Part shown: one piece after another, positions 27,998 through 35,777 of the stretch
How the letters are laid out: each line of letters begins with the position of its first letter
Numbering within the stretch: position 1 is the first letter of the stretch
Origin: Dyadobacter sp. Leaf189
Lineage (GTDB): Bacteria > Bacteroidota > Bacteroidia > Cytophagales > Spirosomataceae
Length of the DNA: 64,000 bases
Assembly (NCBI RefSeq): GCF_001424405.1
Contig: NZ_LMPS01000001.1
Span: forward strand, 1,361,999-1,425,998
Direction: 5' to 3'
The notes under the pieces: generated by a model
Told to the model about the DNA's origin: nothing
Seen by the model: only the letters and a program-made list of their open reading frames with translations
Database searches by the model: none
Made by a program: the position numbers and the translations under genes

Positions 27998-28366
27998 CTA
28001 CATATTTTCTGGCGGCTTCCTGCATCGGTTTCGCATTTCCTGCCTGAACCTGATCCTTTCTTCGGGTGTCATTTCCTTCCATTTGTTGCGCCACTCGCCA
28101 AAGCGCGAAGGGCCATTCTCGCGATTCCACCTGCCCCAGCGCGGAGGCCCGCCGCCTCCCGGTCTGCCGAAATTCCCGAACAATATCCGGCACAATACCA
28201 ATAGCGCTACCGCCTGCCAATAGTTGATCTCGTTAACGTCCAGGAGCAAAGGCAGTGTTGCATTCCACAGGAATTTCACTGCCGCGCCCAGCAGCAATGC
28301 GGCAAGCAGGGCAAAAACAGGGAATAAAAATGCAAGCCGCCTTCTCTTCATATTGCGCTTATTCAT
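27998..28366 (-). CDS. Membrane protein co-transcribed with the ECF sigma factor
   Basis: A 122-residue protein, ATG at 28366 (a TTG three codons earlier is also open). Two hydrophobic segments (LAFLFPVFALLAALLLGAAV and INYWQAVALLVLCRILFG) are followed by a Gly/Pro/Arg-rich linker and an acidic-basic helix (WKEMTPEERIRFRQEMRNRC). The gene begins 12 bp after the sigma-factor stop, the usual place for a membrane partner or anti-sigma-like regulator. It lacks any recognisable anti-sigma domain, so the role is inferred from position only. Confidence 0.7.
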   Translation of the reverse strand: MNKRNMKRRRLAFLFPVFALLAALLLGAAVKFLWNATLPLLLDVNEINYWQAVALLVLCRILFGNFGRPGGGGPPRWGRWNRENGPSRFGEWRNKWKEMTPEERIRFRQEMRNRCRKPPENM

Positions 28367-28377
28367 GGTTGACAAAT

Positions 28378-28926
28378 TTAATAATTTACAAACTCCCGGT
28401 AAACCGTTTCAAGCCGTTCACGCAAGTGCCGGACTGCATATCTTTTTCGGGAAATCAAGGTTTTGATATTTTCTCCGGTGCGATCCGAGATCTCCTGGAA
28501 AGTCTGGTCTTCCATTTCGTTCCAGATAAAAACCTGTCGCTGGTTCTCGGGCAGCTCTTCCAATGCAATGGTGAGTTGCTCCCAGAAAACTTCTTTCAGG
28601 TAAGCTGTCTCCGGCGAGTTGTCATCGGCCAGCAGAATTTCCTTAAAATTAAACTCGCCGTCTTCGTCTTCATACCCGTAATCTTCCAGAAAATCGGGTT
28701 TTTGCTTTCGGTACTTGTCTATAATGCGGTTTCTGGCCACGCGGTACAGCCAGCTTCCGACCTGCTCAATTGCCTCCACTTCGGGTACGCTGCTCAGCTG
28801 GTACCACACATCCTGCAAAATATCTTCCGCGTCCTCATCGGAATTCACACGCTGACGAATGAATCCCATTAACTGCTTACTGTACGCAGCGACGGTCTGG
28901 ATGATATTTGGTTTTTTCTGGGACAA
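28378..28926 (-). CDS. ECF-type RNA polymerase sigma factor
   Basis: A 182-residue sigma-70 family protein. Region 2 covers about residues 15-80 (DAEDILQDVWYQL, VGSWLYRVARNRIIDKYRKQKP). An acidic linker follows. Region 4 is near 125-175 (LEELPENQRQVFIWNEMEDQTFQEISDRTG, TLISRKRYAVRHLRE). No ATG is available upstream of residue 20; the frame starts with TTG at 28926, giving LSQKKP, so a TTG start is the best choice. It is co-transcribed with a small membrane protein. Genes controlled by it cannot be read from the window. Confidence 0.9.
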   Translation of the reverse strand: MSQKKPNIIQTVAAYSKQLMGFIRQRVNSDEDAEDILQDVWYQLSSVPEVEAIEQVGSWLYRVARNRIIDKYRKQKPDFLEDYGYEDEDGEFNFKEILLADDNSPETAYLKEVFWEQLTIALEELPENQRQVFIWNEMEDQTFQEISDRTGENIKTLISRKRYAVRHLRERLETVYREFVNY

Positions 28927-29237
28927 GCGTTGGAATAAGGTCTTACCAATCAGGTAGACGGGAATGGCGGCAAATTACTTTAACCTTTTTTGCCACGAAT
29001 GCACGAATGCACACGAAGTCAGCAAGAAAGCATTCGTGTCCATTTGGGCATTCGAGGCAATACAAAATTCATAACTCCTGCAAATTCAAAGAAAAGTACA
29101 ACAAACCTACAATTGTACTTTTTACAGTTATCTGTCAAATTTCAAACGACTTGTTGTACTTTCATTGGAAACATATAACTATTCTAACATTAATAGATAA
29201 CAGCAAAAAGAACTTTCTTCAACTTAAAATCAGGCTA
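28927..29237. other. Intergenic region with a palindromic repeat, no gene seen
   Basis: The first half holds the inverted repeat at 28991-29059, annotated separately. The rest (29060-29237) is AT-rich, without a convincing ORF, RNA gene or terminator. Confidence 0.6.
28991..29059. repeat. Nested inverted repeat of the CACGAATGC type
   Basis: TGCCACGAATGC (28991-29002) pairs with GCATTCGAGGCA (29048-29059), 11 of 12. Inside it CACGAATGC (29002-29010) pairs perfectly with GCATTCGTG (29030-29038). Similar CACGAAT-rich elements recur in intergenic DNA of many Bacteroidota. Confidence 0.7.
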
Positions 29238-29269
29238 TTGACTTTTGATGCACGATCCAGCTACCTTTG
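29238..29269 (+). promoter_or_regulatory. Consensus promoter of the small secreted protein gene
   Basis: TTG at 29238-29240, 21 bp spacer, TACCTTTG at 29262-29269. Transcription should begin near 29273, leaving an AT-rich leader of about 110 nt before the ATG at 29386. Confidence 0.65.
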
Positions 29270-29385
29270 AATTGTCAAAACGATTAAGAATCAGCAAAAA
29301 ACTTAATTTTTGACTAGTGCAGTGATAGTAAAAGATTCAAAATATAAAAAGTACAATTATTAACGACTTTAAAACATTAAGTAAA

Positions 29386-29751
29386 ATGAAAAAGACATTT
29401 TTAGCAATTGCAGTATTGGTGGGAGTATCAACTGCAAACTTTTCAGTAGCTGCGGACAAAGCAAAAGAAAACAGCGCTTCTATCGAGCTTGTTTCTAACA
29501 GCGAATTGAAATTCAAACTGACTTTGGAAAACGTAAAAGAAAGATCTTCTTTGTCTATCAAGAATTTCAGCGGTGAAACTGTTTACAGCACCTCACTTCC
29601 AAAATCAGAGAACTTCTCAAAAATATTTGACCTTTCAAACCTTGCTGACGGAAACTACAGTTTCGTTATCAGCAACGGAAACGAAGTATCTACAAAGCCT
29701 TTCTCTATCTCAACGGAGACAAAACGTCAGGTAACTGCGGTAGTAAAATAG
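29386..29751 (+). CDS. Small secreted protein with a C-terminal sorting-domain-like fold
   Basis: A 121-residue protein: signal peptide ending about residue 22 (FSVAADKAKEN), then one short beta-rich domain (LKFKLTLENVKERSSLSIKNFSGETVYS, KIFDLSNLADGNYSFVISNGNE). The last part has the pattern 'L..L..G.Y.F.I..G' seen in Bacteroidota type IX sorting domains and the related DUF3244-type proteins, but there is no cargo domain in front. Codon choice is strongly A/T-ending and Lys/Ser-rich, consistent with high expression. Function unknown. It is bracketed by a consensus promoter and a terminator, so it is monocistronic. Confidence 0.8.
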   Translation: MKKTFLAIAVLVGVSTANFSVAADKAKENSASIELVSNSELKFKLTLENVKERSSLSIKNFSGETVYSTSLPKSENFSKIFDLSNLADGNYSFVISNGNEVSTKPFSISTETKRQVTAVVK

Positions 29752-29775
29752 TATAAATTTGTTGATCAAGTATAA

Positions 29776-29812
29776 AAATGGCAGCCCGGTTTGAGGCTGC
29801 CATTTCTTTTGT
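29776..29812. terminator. Bidirectional terminator
   Basis: A perfect 11-bp stem, AAATGGCAGCC (29776-29786) with GGCTGCCATTT (29795-29805), with TTTCTTTT on one side and an A-run on the other. Serves the small secreted gene and the convergent oxidoreductase. Confidence 0.85.
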
Positions 29813-29822
29813 CAGGGTATTT

Positions 29823-30860
29823 CTAAAACTGTAATACCTTCTTGTCGCGGCTGCTTTGCGCGGCCAGGTCGATTACACGCGTAGTCCGCAGAATCTCTTC
29901 CGGCTTCACTGCCAGCTCTGCATTGTGTACGATCGCGTCATATACATTTTGGTAAAATGGCGCATAATTCCCGGGTTCACTTGTTATCACGCCGGTGAAA
30001 TCGTTGCTGTATAATTTGCCCCAGCGATCTTCGGGTTCTACGCCCCAAGGCTGTGTTGTGGGCAGGATATCTTTTCTCAAAGTTTCCTCCTGAGGATCCA
30101 GTCCGCCTTTGATGAATGAACCTTTGGTGCCGTGCAAAACGTACCGCAGGTGGTTTTCATAGATCATAAGGCTCGATTTCACGATAACCAGCTTGTCTTT
30201 ATAACCCAGGCGAATATCAAAATAGTCATCGATTTCGGAATGCGGCCGTACTGTGCGGATCTCGGCAGTAACAGTTTCCGGCTCGCCAAAGAGCACCAGT
30301 ACCTGGTCGATCAAATGCGGCCCAAGGTTATAGAGGTTGCCGCCCACAGGTACGCTCTTCTCTTTCCAGGATTCTGTCGGTACCACTTCCCGGTAGCGGT
30401 CATAGTGGCTTTCAAATTCTATGATATCGCCCAGTTTCCCTTCCGCAAGGAGCTTTTTGACGGTCAGAAAATCAGAATCCCATCGCCGGTTCTGATAGGC
30501 GGTGAGTACCAGGCCTTTTTTCTCTGCCAGCTCAAAAAGTTGTCTGGCTTCATCTTCGGTAGCCGCAAACGGTTTTTCGATCACCACGTGCTTGCCATTT
30601 TCCAGCGCGTCCATTGCGTAAGGGAAATGGGTATCGTTGGGAGTGCAGATAAAAACCAGGTCTATGGACTCGTCGCTCAGCAGCTCGTCCACTGAGCGTG
30701 CATTGCCGATTTCGGGGTCAAAAGCCTGCGCTTCGTTCTTGCTTCTTTCAACAACGGTTTTGATTTTAAAACCGGGATTAGTACTCAGAAAAGGCGAATG
30801 GAAATAGCGTCCAGATAATCCGAAACCTATCAACCCGACATTCAGAATTTTTGAAGACAT
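29823..30860 (-). CDS. Gfo/Idh/MocA family oxidoreductase
   Basis: A 345-residue protein. The N-terminal Rossmann fold has VGLIGFGLSGRYFHSPFL, DLVFICTPNDTHFPYAMDALENGKHVVIEKPFAAT (the conserved EKP catalytic-lysine motif) and LTAYQNRRWDSDFLT. The C-terminal substrate domain follows (GGNLYNLGPHLIDQVLVLFG). No signal peptide, so it is cytoplasmic. It should oxidise or reduce a sugar or cyclitol with NAD(P). It follows a Tat-exported sugar isomerase-like gene by 57 bp; a -7-like TACATTTG on the - strand (30886-30893) lies in that gap, so it may also have its own promoter. Confidence 0.9.
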   Translation of the reverse strand: MSSKILNVGLIGFGLSGRYFHSPFLSTNPGFKIKTVVERSKNEAQAFDPEIGNARSVDELLSDESIDLVFICTPNDTHFPYAMDALENGKHVVIEKPFAATEDEARQLFELAEKKGLVLTAYQNRRWDSDFLTVKKLLAEGKLGDIIEFESHYDRYREVVPTESWKEKSVPVGGNLYNLGPHLIDQVLVLFGEPETVTAEIRTVRPHSEIDDYFDIRLGYKDKLVIVKSSLMIYENHLRYVLHGTKGSFIKGGLDPQEETLRKDILPTTQPWGVEPEDRWGKLYSNDFTGVITSEPGNYAPFYQNVYDAIVHNAELAVKPEEILRTTRVIDLAAQSSRDKKVLQF

Positions 30861-30917
30861 ATCATTTAAATAGTTAGACTTAATGCAAATGTAACTTCAC
30901 GCCGCCGAAATTGCGCT

Positions 30918-31871
30918 TTAAGCTTCTGCCCACAGCTGTTTGGCGCGGGCCAGATCTCTTTTCATCGCATCAAAAACCACCTTTTTATCTACGGTGATCT
31001 GGAATGCACCCTGATCGGCGCCGCCAAGCGGATATTCGAGGTGAAGGCAGATCGGCACATCCACTTTATGTTCTTTCAGCAGTTTGAAATAGGTTTTGAA
31101 ATCTACCATACCTTCGCCCAGCGGCACATTCTTTGGTCCCCATTTCCCATTGGTCTTTTCCCACATGAAATCTTTAAGTACAATCGTCCTGATACTTGGG
31201 CGGATCAGATTGAAGCCGGTTTGCCAGGAAAGTCCGCCTTCAAGCGTCGCGTGACGGATATCATACTGTGCGCCCATTGTTTTAGGATTTGCCTTTTGCA
31301 GGATCTGCCAGATCTCGAACATGGAAGCGCCGACCATTCTTCCTGCATGGTTTTGGTAGCAGCCAGTGAGTCCCAGCTGTTCGTTCAGCTTGCTCAGTCC
31401 GGCCATTTTTCTCTGATATTCTTCCAGCAGCTGCGGGATTGTTTTCTGGTCGTTGTATTTATACCAATTCATCCGGTAATACTTGAAACCGAGCTTGGCC
31501 GCTGTTTCAAGCAGCTTTTTGTCCGTCGGATTAGTCGCATCCTCAACTGCTGTGCAGAAGAGCGAAGGCGAAAAGCCGGCTTTTTGCATTGCCTCAACAG
31601 CCAGTGGCAAATCTGTTTCCACCTTTTCCGGCAATACGTGGCCTTTTGGTCGTACTGTCAGGTCAATTCCGTCAAAGCCCATTTCTTTCGCAGCTTCAGA
31701 CATATCCTGATAGTTCAGGAATTGGAGGTGTTTTGAGAAAATGTTAACTTTTATTGTATCTGCATTTGTATCAGGCTTTGCTGAAAATGCGTCCGTTGAA
31801 AGCAATGGGACAGCACTGCCTGCAAGAGCGCTTTTGATCAAAAAGTCACGGCGGGAAAGAGCTTCAATCAT
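30918..31871 (-). CDS. Tat-exported sugar phosphate isomerase/epimerase-like TIM barrel
   Basis: A 317-residue protein with a Tat-type signal (SRRDFLIKSALAGSAVPLL near residues 6-24). A xylose-isomerase-like AP-endonuclease-2 TIM barrel follows: AAKEMGFDGIDLTVRP, NWYKYND, GCYQNHAGRMVG, GAQYDIRHAT, VLKDFMWEK and CLHLEYPLGG, with His/Glu/Asp candidates for the divalent metal site. Exported members of this family are common in Bacteroidota next to Gfo/Idh/MocA enzymes and may epimerise or isomerise (keto)sugars. It reads away from the Tat-type oxidoreductase at 31993, with which it shares a 121-bp divergent promoter region. Confidence 0.88.
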   Translation of the reverse strand: MIEALSRRDFLIKSALAGSAVPLLSTDAFSAKPDTNADTIKVNIFSKHLQFLNYQDMSEAAKEMGFDGIDLTVRPKGHVLPEKVETDLPLAVEAMQKAGFSPSLFCTAVEDATNPTDKKLLETAAKLGFKYYRMNWYKYNDQKTIPQLLEEYQRKMAGLSKLNEQLGLTGCYQNHAGRMVGASMFEIWQILQKANPKTMGAQYDIRHATLEGGLSWQTGFNLIRPSIRTIVLKDFMWEKTNGKWGPKNVPLGEGMVDFKTYFKLLKEHKVDVPICLHLEYPLGGADQGAFQITVDKKVVFDAMKRDLARAKQLWAEA

Positions 31872-31992
31872 GGTCTTTAATGTTAGGGGAAGAATAGTCA
31901 GCGGCGTACCATTTACAAAGACGACGTTTTCAGTAGAATTACTGACTTCGCGCTTTATTTTACTTTCATTCAGGATATTTTAGTTAAAAAAT

Positions 31993-33279
31993 ATGAATGT
32001 ATCACGTCTGAACCGCCGGGACTTTCTGAAAGCCGGAGCGGTAGTTTCCTCGTTCATGATTGTGCCCAGGCACGTTTTAGGAAAAGGTTTTACCGCGCCG
32101 AGCGACAAGATTGTATTTGGCTTTATTGGCTGCGGGCGACAAGCCGGCGGGCTTCGTAACAGGTTCATCGCATTGCCCGAAGTGCAGGTGACCGCTGCCT
32201 CCGATGTTTACCCGGTTAAGCTGGAAACCTTTGTGGCAGCTGCTAACAAATCCTATGCGGAAAAGACGGGGAAAGCCGATTATAATGCTACCAAAGCACA
32301 TTCAGATTTTCGCGAAATCCTGTCCGACAAAGACATCGATGCAGTAGTAATTGCCTCGCCGGACCATTGGCACGCTTCCATGGCAGTGCTGGCCGCAAAA
32401 GCCGGAAAAGATATTTACTGCGAAAAGCCTTTGTCGCTCACAGTCAGGGAGGGTAGGGCTATGGTAGATGCAACCAGGAAACACAACCGCGTATTTCAGA
32501 CCGGTAGTATGCAGCGGTCTGCGCCTGAATTTACAAAGGCGGTGCAGCTTGTACGCAGTGGCGCGATCGGGAAGGTTGAGAAAGTGTATGTGAATGTTGG
32601 CGGGCCGCCGAAAGTGTGGGACCTGCAAGCCGAAACACCGCCAGCAGGCCTGGACTGGAAGATGTGGATGGGGCCGAACACCGTGGACAGGCCTTATAAC
32701 AATCAGCTCGCGCCCGCAATGGATGCCAAGTTCTGGCCAGCCTGGCGGAACTACGATGAATTCGGTGGAGGCGGAATGACGGACTGGGGCGCACATATGT
32801 TTGATATAGCGCAATGGGGCCTGAATATGGACAACAGCGGACCGGTAGAGCTCATTTATTCGGATCCGCAAAAAGGGCTTGTTTATAAATATGCAAATGG
32901 GACGGAAGTAATTCACCGGCCGATGGAAGGAAAGCAGCATTGCCACTTTGTAGGGACCGAGGGAGAAGTATTTGTTGCAAGAGGCGAGCTGAAAACCACG
33001 CCGGAGTCTTTGAAAGATAAGGCTTTTCAGGAAGGTGCGTCGGACGTATATGTCAGTACAAACCATTACCAGGATTTCATCAATGCGATCAGGTCGCGCA
33101 AGCCGCCCGTTTGTGACGTGGAAGTCGGTCACCGGACTGCGAGTGTCTGTAACATTGGCAACATTGCATACAGGCTGGGCCGTTCATTGAAATGGGACCC
33201 GAAGAAGGAGAACTTCGTAAAGGATAAGGAAGCAGACAAGTTGCTTGGAAGAGCAATGCAAGAGGAATGGCGGGTGTAA
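31993..33279 (+). CDS. Tat-exported Gfo/Idh/MocA family oxidoreductase
   Basis: A 428-residue protein beginning with a Tat-type signal (LNRRDFLKAGAVVSSFMIVP). Rossmann fold: IVFGFIGCGRQAGGL, DAVVIASPDHWHASMAVLAAKAGKDIYCEKPLSLT (EKP motif) and FQTGSMQRSAPEFTKA. The C-terminal domain contains FWPAWRNYDEFGGGGMTDWGAHMFDIAQWGL, typical of secreted Bacteroidota members, some of which act on glycosides with tightly bound NAD. Divergent from the isomerase-like gene; together with the cytosolic oxidoreductase they could form a ketosugar pathway. Confidence 0.92.
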   Translation: MNVSRLNRRDFLKAGAVVSSFMIVPRHVLGKGFTAPSDKIVFGFIGCGRQAGGLRNRFIALPEVQVTAASDVYPVKLETFVAAANKSYAEKTGKADYNATKAHSDFREILSDKDIDAVVIASPDHWHASMAVLAAKAGKDIYCEKPLSLTVREGRAMVDATRKHNRVFQTGSMQRSAPEFTKAVQLVRSGAIGKVEKVYVNVGGPPKVWDLQAETPPAGLDWKMWMGPNTVDRPYNNQLAPAMDAKFWPAWRNYDEFGGGGMTDWGAHMFDIAQWGLNMDNSGPVELIYSDPQKGLVYKYANGTEVIHRPMEGKQHCHFVGTEGEVFVARGELKTTPESLKDKAFQEGASDVYVSTNHYQDFINAIRSRKPPVCDVEVGHRTASVCNIGNIAYRLGRSLKWDPKKENFVKDKEADKLLGRAMQEEWRV

Positions 33280-33295
33280 ATATGGTATTTAAAAA

Positions 33296-33331
33296 AACGA
33301 ACCGGAGGCAGATAGTACCTCCGGTTTTTTG
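33296..33331 (+). terminator. Terminator of the exported oxidoreductase gene
   Basis: ACCGGAGG (33301-33308) with CCTCCGGT (33318-33325), A-run before and TTTTTT after. Confidence 0.85.
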
Positions 33332-33384
33332 CTTTTAAGGGAGGTCTTCGATGCACATTATATGCCCGGTTCTTTCAAAATGTT

Positions 33385-33392
33385 TATTTTTG
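33385..33392 (+). promoter_or_regulatory. -7 element immediately before tsaE
   Basis: TATTTTTG matches TAnnTTTG. It ends 4 nt before the ATG at 33397, so the mRNA may start at or next to the start codon. No TTG at the -33 distance. Confidence 0.4.
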
Positions 33393-33396
33393 TAAA

Positions 33397-33828
33397 ATGA
33401 GCAATCAGCCAGTGACAATACGGTTCAGCAAATTGGAGGAGTTGGAGCAGGTATCCTCAGAACTGATGCAATTGGGAAGGGATACGCCGGTGTGGCTTTT
33501 CGAAGGTCACATGGGAGCAGGTAAAACGACATTGATCAAAGCAATTTGCAGGTATTTAGGCGTTCAGTCACACGTACAAAGTCCCACGTTCTCGCTTGTA
33601 AACGAGTACGCAGCAGGTCAGGATTCCATTTATCACTTTGATTTTTACCGGATTAAAGATGAAACGGAAGCATTGGATATGGGAATTGAAGAGTATTTCG
33701 ATTCAGGCTCATTCTGCTTCGTTGAATGGCCGGGAATGATCGGGTCCCTCTGGCCGGAACATTACCTGCATATCGACCTTCGCGCAGACGAAAGTGGCAC
33801 GAGAATATTACAAGTAAAGAGGATTTAA
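33397..33828 (+). CDS. tsaE: TsaE, ATPase of the tRNA t6A synthesis complex
   Basis: A 143-residue protein. Walker A FEGHMGAGKTTLIKAICRYLGV near residues 40-60, then SPTFSLVNEY and YHFDFYRIKD, both signature stretches of TsaE, and FVEWPGMIGSLWPE. TsaE works with TsaB and TsaD to add threonylcarbamoyl to A37 of ANN-decoding tRNAs. Length is normal. It is followed after 40 bp by the alanine-dehydrogenase-family gene, so the two may be co-transcribed; the same gene order occurs in other Bacteroidota as far as I recall. Confidence 0.93.
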   Translation: MSNQPVTIRFSKLEELEQVSSELMQLGRDTPVWLFEGHMGAGKTTLIKAICRYLGVQSHVQSPTFSLVNEYAAGQDSIYHFDFYRIKDETEALDMGIEEYFDSGSFCFVEWPGMIGSLWPEHYLHIDLRADESGTRILQVKRI

Positions 33829-33868
33829 GAATAACACATACCGGATTTAGTTTCACTTTCTTCGTTCA

Positions 33869-35095
33869 ATGGCGCAATCACAGATTACCGGCTTCGAAGA
33901 GCTGGCCAAGCAGTCGATATTATATCCCCAGGAGTCGTTAATGGCTGTTAGGAAAGATCAGAATGCATTGCATATAGGTCTGCCGAGGGAAGTTTCACTG
34001 CAGGAAAACAGGATTGCACTGACGCCCGACGCGGTAGGTATACTCGTGCGGAACGGTCATGAGGTTTGGGTTGAGAAAGACGCCGGAAAAGGAGCGAACC
34101 TTTCGGATCATGAGTATAGCGAAGCCGGTGCCAAAATCGTGCAAAGTCCGGAGGAAGTATATCAGGCCAAGGTAATCCTCAAAATCGAGCCGTTGGTTGA
34201 TGGTGAATTCGGCTACGTGAAGCCTGGTACCACGCTGATTTCTGCACTCAACCTGCCTGCACTGGAAAAGCAGTATTTCGAGAAGCTGAATGAGCTGAAA
34301 ATTACTGGCATCGGCTATGAGCTGATCGAGGACAAGGTGGGAGGTAAGCCGATTATCCGTGCCATGGGAGAAATTGCCGGCAGCACGGTACTTCTGATAG
34401 CGGCCGAGTATCTGTCTACACCAAATGGCGGCCGAGGCATTATCCTGGGAGGAATTACGGGCGTTCCGCCGACCAAGATCGTAATCCTGGGCGCAGGTAC
34501 CGTCGCTGAATACGCCACGCGGGCAGCAATCAGTGTAGGCGCTGATGTGAAAGTTTTTGACAAGCACATTTACAGGTTGCAGAGACTGAAATATTCGATT
34601 GGTCAAAACCTTTATACATCCATTATTGACTCAGATATACTTGCAGAGGCGATTGGCCGGGCGGACGTGGTGATCGGCACCATGCGTGCTGAAAACGGAT
34701 TGAGCCCGCTGGTTGTTACCAAAGATATGGTGTCGCAAATGAAGCCCGGTTCAGTGATCATCGATGTAAGTATTGATCAGGGCGGCTCCTTTGAAACGTC
34801 GCGGATGACAACACACAAGAATCCGATTTTCAAATATAACGACGTGATCCATTACTGCGTCCCGAACATTCCATCACGCGTAGCGCACACGGCCAGTACT
34901 GCATTGAGCAATGTATTTTTACCTTTTTTGTTGCAAACCGGTACAATAGGCGGCATTGAGGAAATGATTTATGCAAACCGGTGGTTTATGAAGGGAGTTT
35001 ACTGTCACAAAGGAACACTCACCAACTCACACATCGCCCGAAGCTTCAACATGCGGTATAAAGATTTGACGTTGTTGCTGGCAGCGAGAATGTAG
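33869..35095 (+). CDS. ald: Alanine dehydrogenase / PNT family protein
   Basis: A 408-residue protein. An N-terminal extension of about 35 residues is followed by the AlaDH/PNT N-terminal domain (IGLPREVSLQENRIALTPDAV, VWVEKDAGKGANLSD, ILKIEPL). The NAD-binding domain has GGITGVPPTKIVILGAGTVAEYATRAA, and further on ISVDQ-like SIDQGGSFETS and CVPNIPSRVAHTAS. Canonical alanine dehydrogenases have a catalytic His in a YLHL motif; here the aligned segment reads ISALNLP, with Asn in place of His. It may still be an alanine dehydrogenase or may act on another amino acid. Cytoplasmic. Confidence 0.85.
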   Translation: MAQSQITGFEELAKQSILYPQESLMAVRKDQNALHIGLPREVSLQENRIALTPDAVGILVRNGHEVWVEKDAGKGANLSDHEYSEAGAKIVQSPEEVYQAKVILKIEPLVDGEFGYVKPGTTLISALNLPALEKQYFEKLNELKITGIGYELIEDKVGGKPIIRAMGEIAGSTVLLIAAEYLSTPNGGRGIILGGITGVPPTKIVILGAGTVAEYATRAAISVGADVKVFDKHIYRLQRLKYSIGQNLYTSIIDSDILAEAIGRADVVIGTMRAENGLSPLVVTKDMVSQMKPGSVIIDVSIDQGGSFETSRMTTHKNPIFKYNDVIHYCVPNIPSRVAHTASTALSNVFLPFLLQTGTIGGIEEMIYANRWFMKGVYCHKGTLTNSHIARSFNMRYKDLTLLLAARM

Positions 35096-35100
35096 GAAGT

Positions 35101-35225
35101 GGCTATCGGCAGTCGGCTTCTTGCGAATTAAAATGCTGACAGTAGCTAGCTGAAAGCCGAAGTAATATTAAAATCCGCCGACGGCCGAAAGCCGAAAGCC
35201 GAGGTAATCTAAACGCCGAAGTATC
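35101..35225. repeat. Degenerate tandem GCCGAAGTAAT-type repeat
   Basis: Copies GCCGAAGTAAT (35156-35166), GCCGAGGTAAT (35198-35208) and GCCGAAGTATC (35215-35225) are interleaved with GCCGAAA units. An inverted partner (CAGTCGGCTTC) sits near 35110. The block fills almost all of the gap between two genes. Confidence 0.6.
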
Positions 35226-35232
35226 TAAAAAA

Positions 35233-35637
35233 ATGATCAACAACAGTAACGAAAATGCCTTGATGGACGATGCCAATTCTCCGGAATTGAATCAGAAGCT
35301 GATGGGGCATATATCAGAGGATTTTATAAAAGTGGCCGACCAGTTGAAGGAGGCTTCTTACCAGATCCGCAAACGTGGATTCTCGGATTTTCCCATTTTT
35401 GTGGTAACGAATAATGAGCTGCACATCGGCGCATTGCTCATTGATGCGCAGGAACTTTCAAACAATTTCAGCTACCGCGCATCTTATATGCAGGAGTTTG
35501 TAGATCGTAAACTGATCGGGGAAGAATCGGTACTGCTTTTTACCGAAAACTTTAAGAATGCGGACGAGTACTGCTGCCTGTTTGCATTGATCGGCGAATT
35601 CTCGGGTTTTGTTTTCGTACCCTACCCGGAGGATTAA
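35233..35637 (+). CDS. Conserved hypothetical protein
   Basis: A 134-residue soluble protein without signal or membrane segment. Recognisable stretches: EDFIKVADQLKEASYQIRKRGFSDFPIFVV, LHIGALLIDAQELSNNFSYRASYMQEFV and CLFALIGEFSGFVFVPYPED. I recall similar proteins in Bacteroidota as conserved hypotheticals, often near tsaE and ald, but no function. It follows the repeat block and may be read through from ald. Confidence 0.75.
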   Translation: MINNSNENALMDDANSPELNQKLMGHISEDFIKVADQLKEASYQIRKRGFSDFPIFVVTNNELHIGALLIDAQELSNNFSYRASYMQEFVDRKLIGEESVLLFTENFKNADEYCCLFALIGEFSGFVFVPYPED

Positions 35638-35777
35638 GCAGGAGCCAGTAAATAGGTTTTTGACCAAGGAGCAGCCGCTGGCTAAACAATACCGGCACGT
35701 TAAAGATTGGGGCGTTAGGTTTGCAGGGAATCTGACTAGATTTATTTATCTCTTTTTAACCATAAAAATCGCCCCTC

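Noticed and set aside
28255..28872. 205-codon ORF on the + strand
   Set aside because: Antisense to the sigma factor and its membrane partner; no supporting promoter or family.
32302..33132. 276-codon ORF on the - strand
   Set aside because: Lies fully antisense to the exported Gfo/Idh/MocA gene; its translation has no coherent family motif.
35101..35225. CRISPR array
   Set aside because: Units are short, degenerate and without regular spacers; no cas genes in the window.
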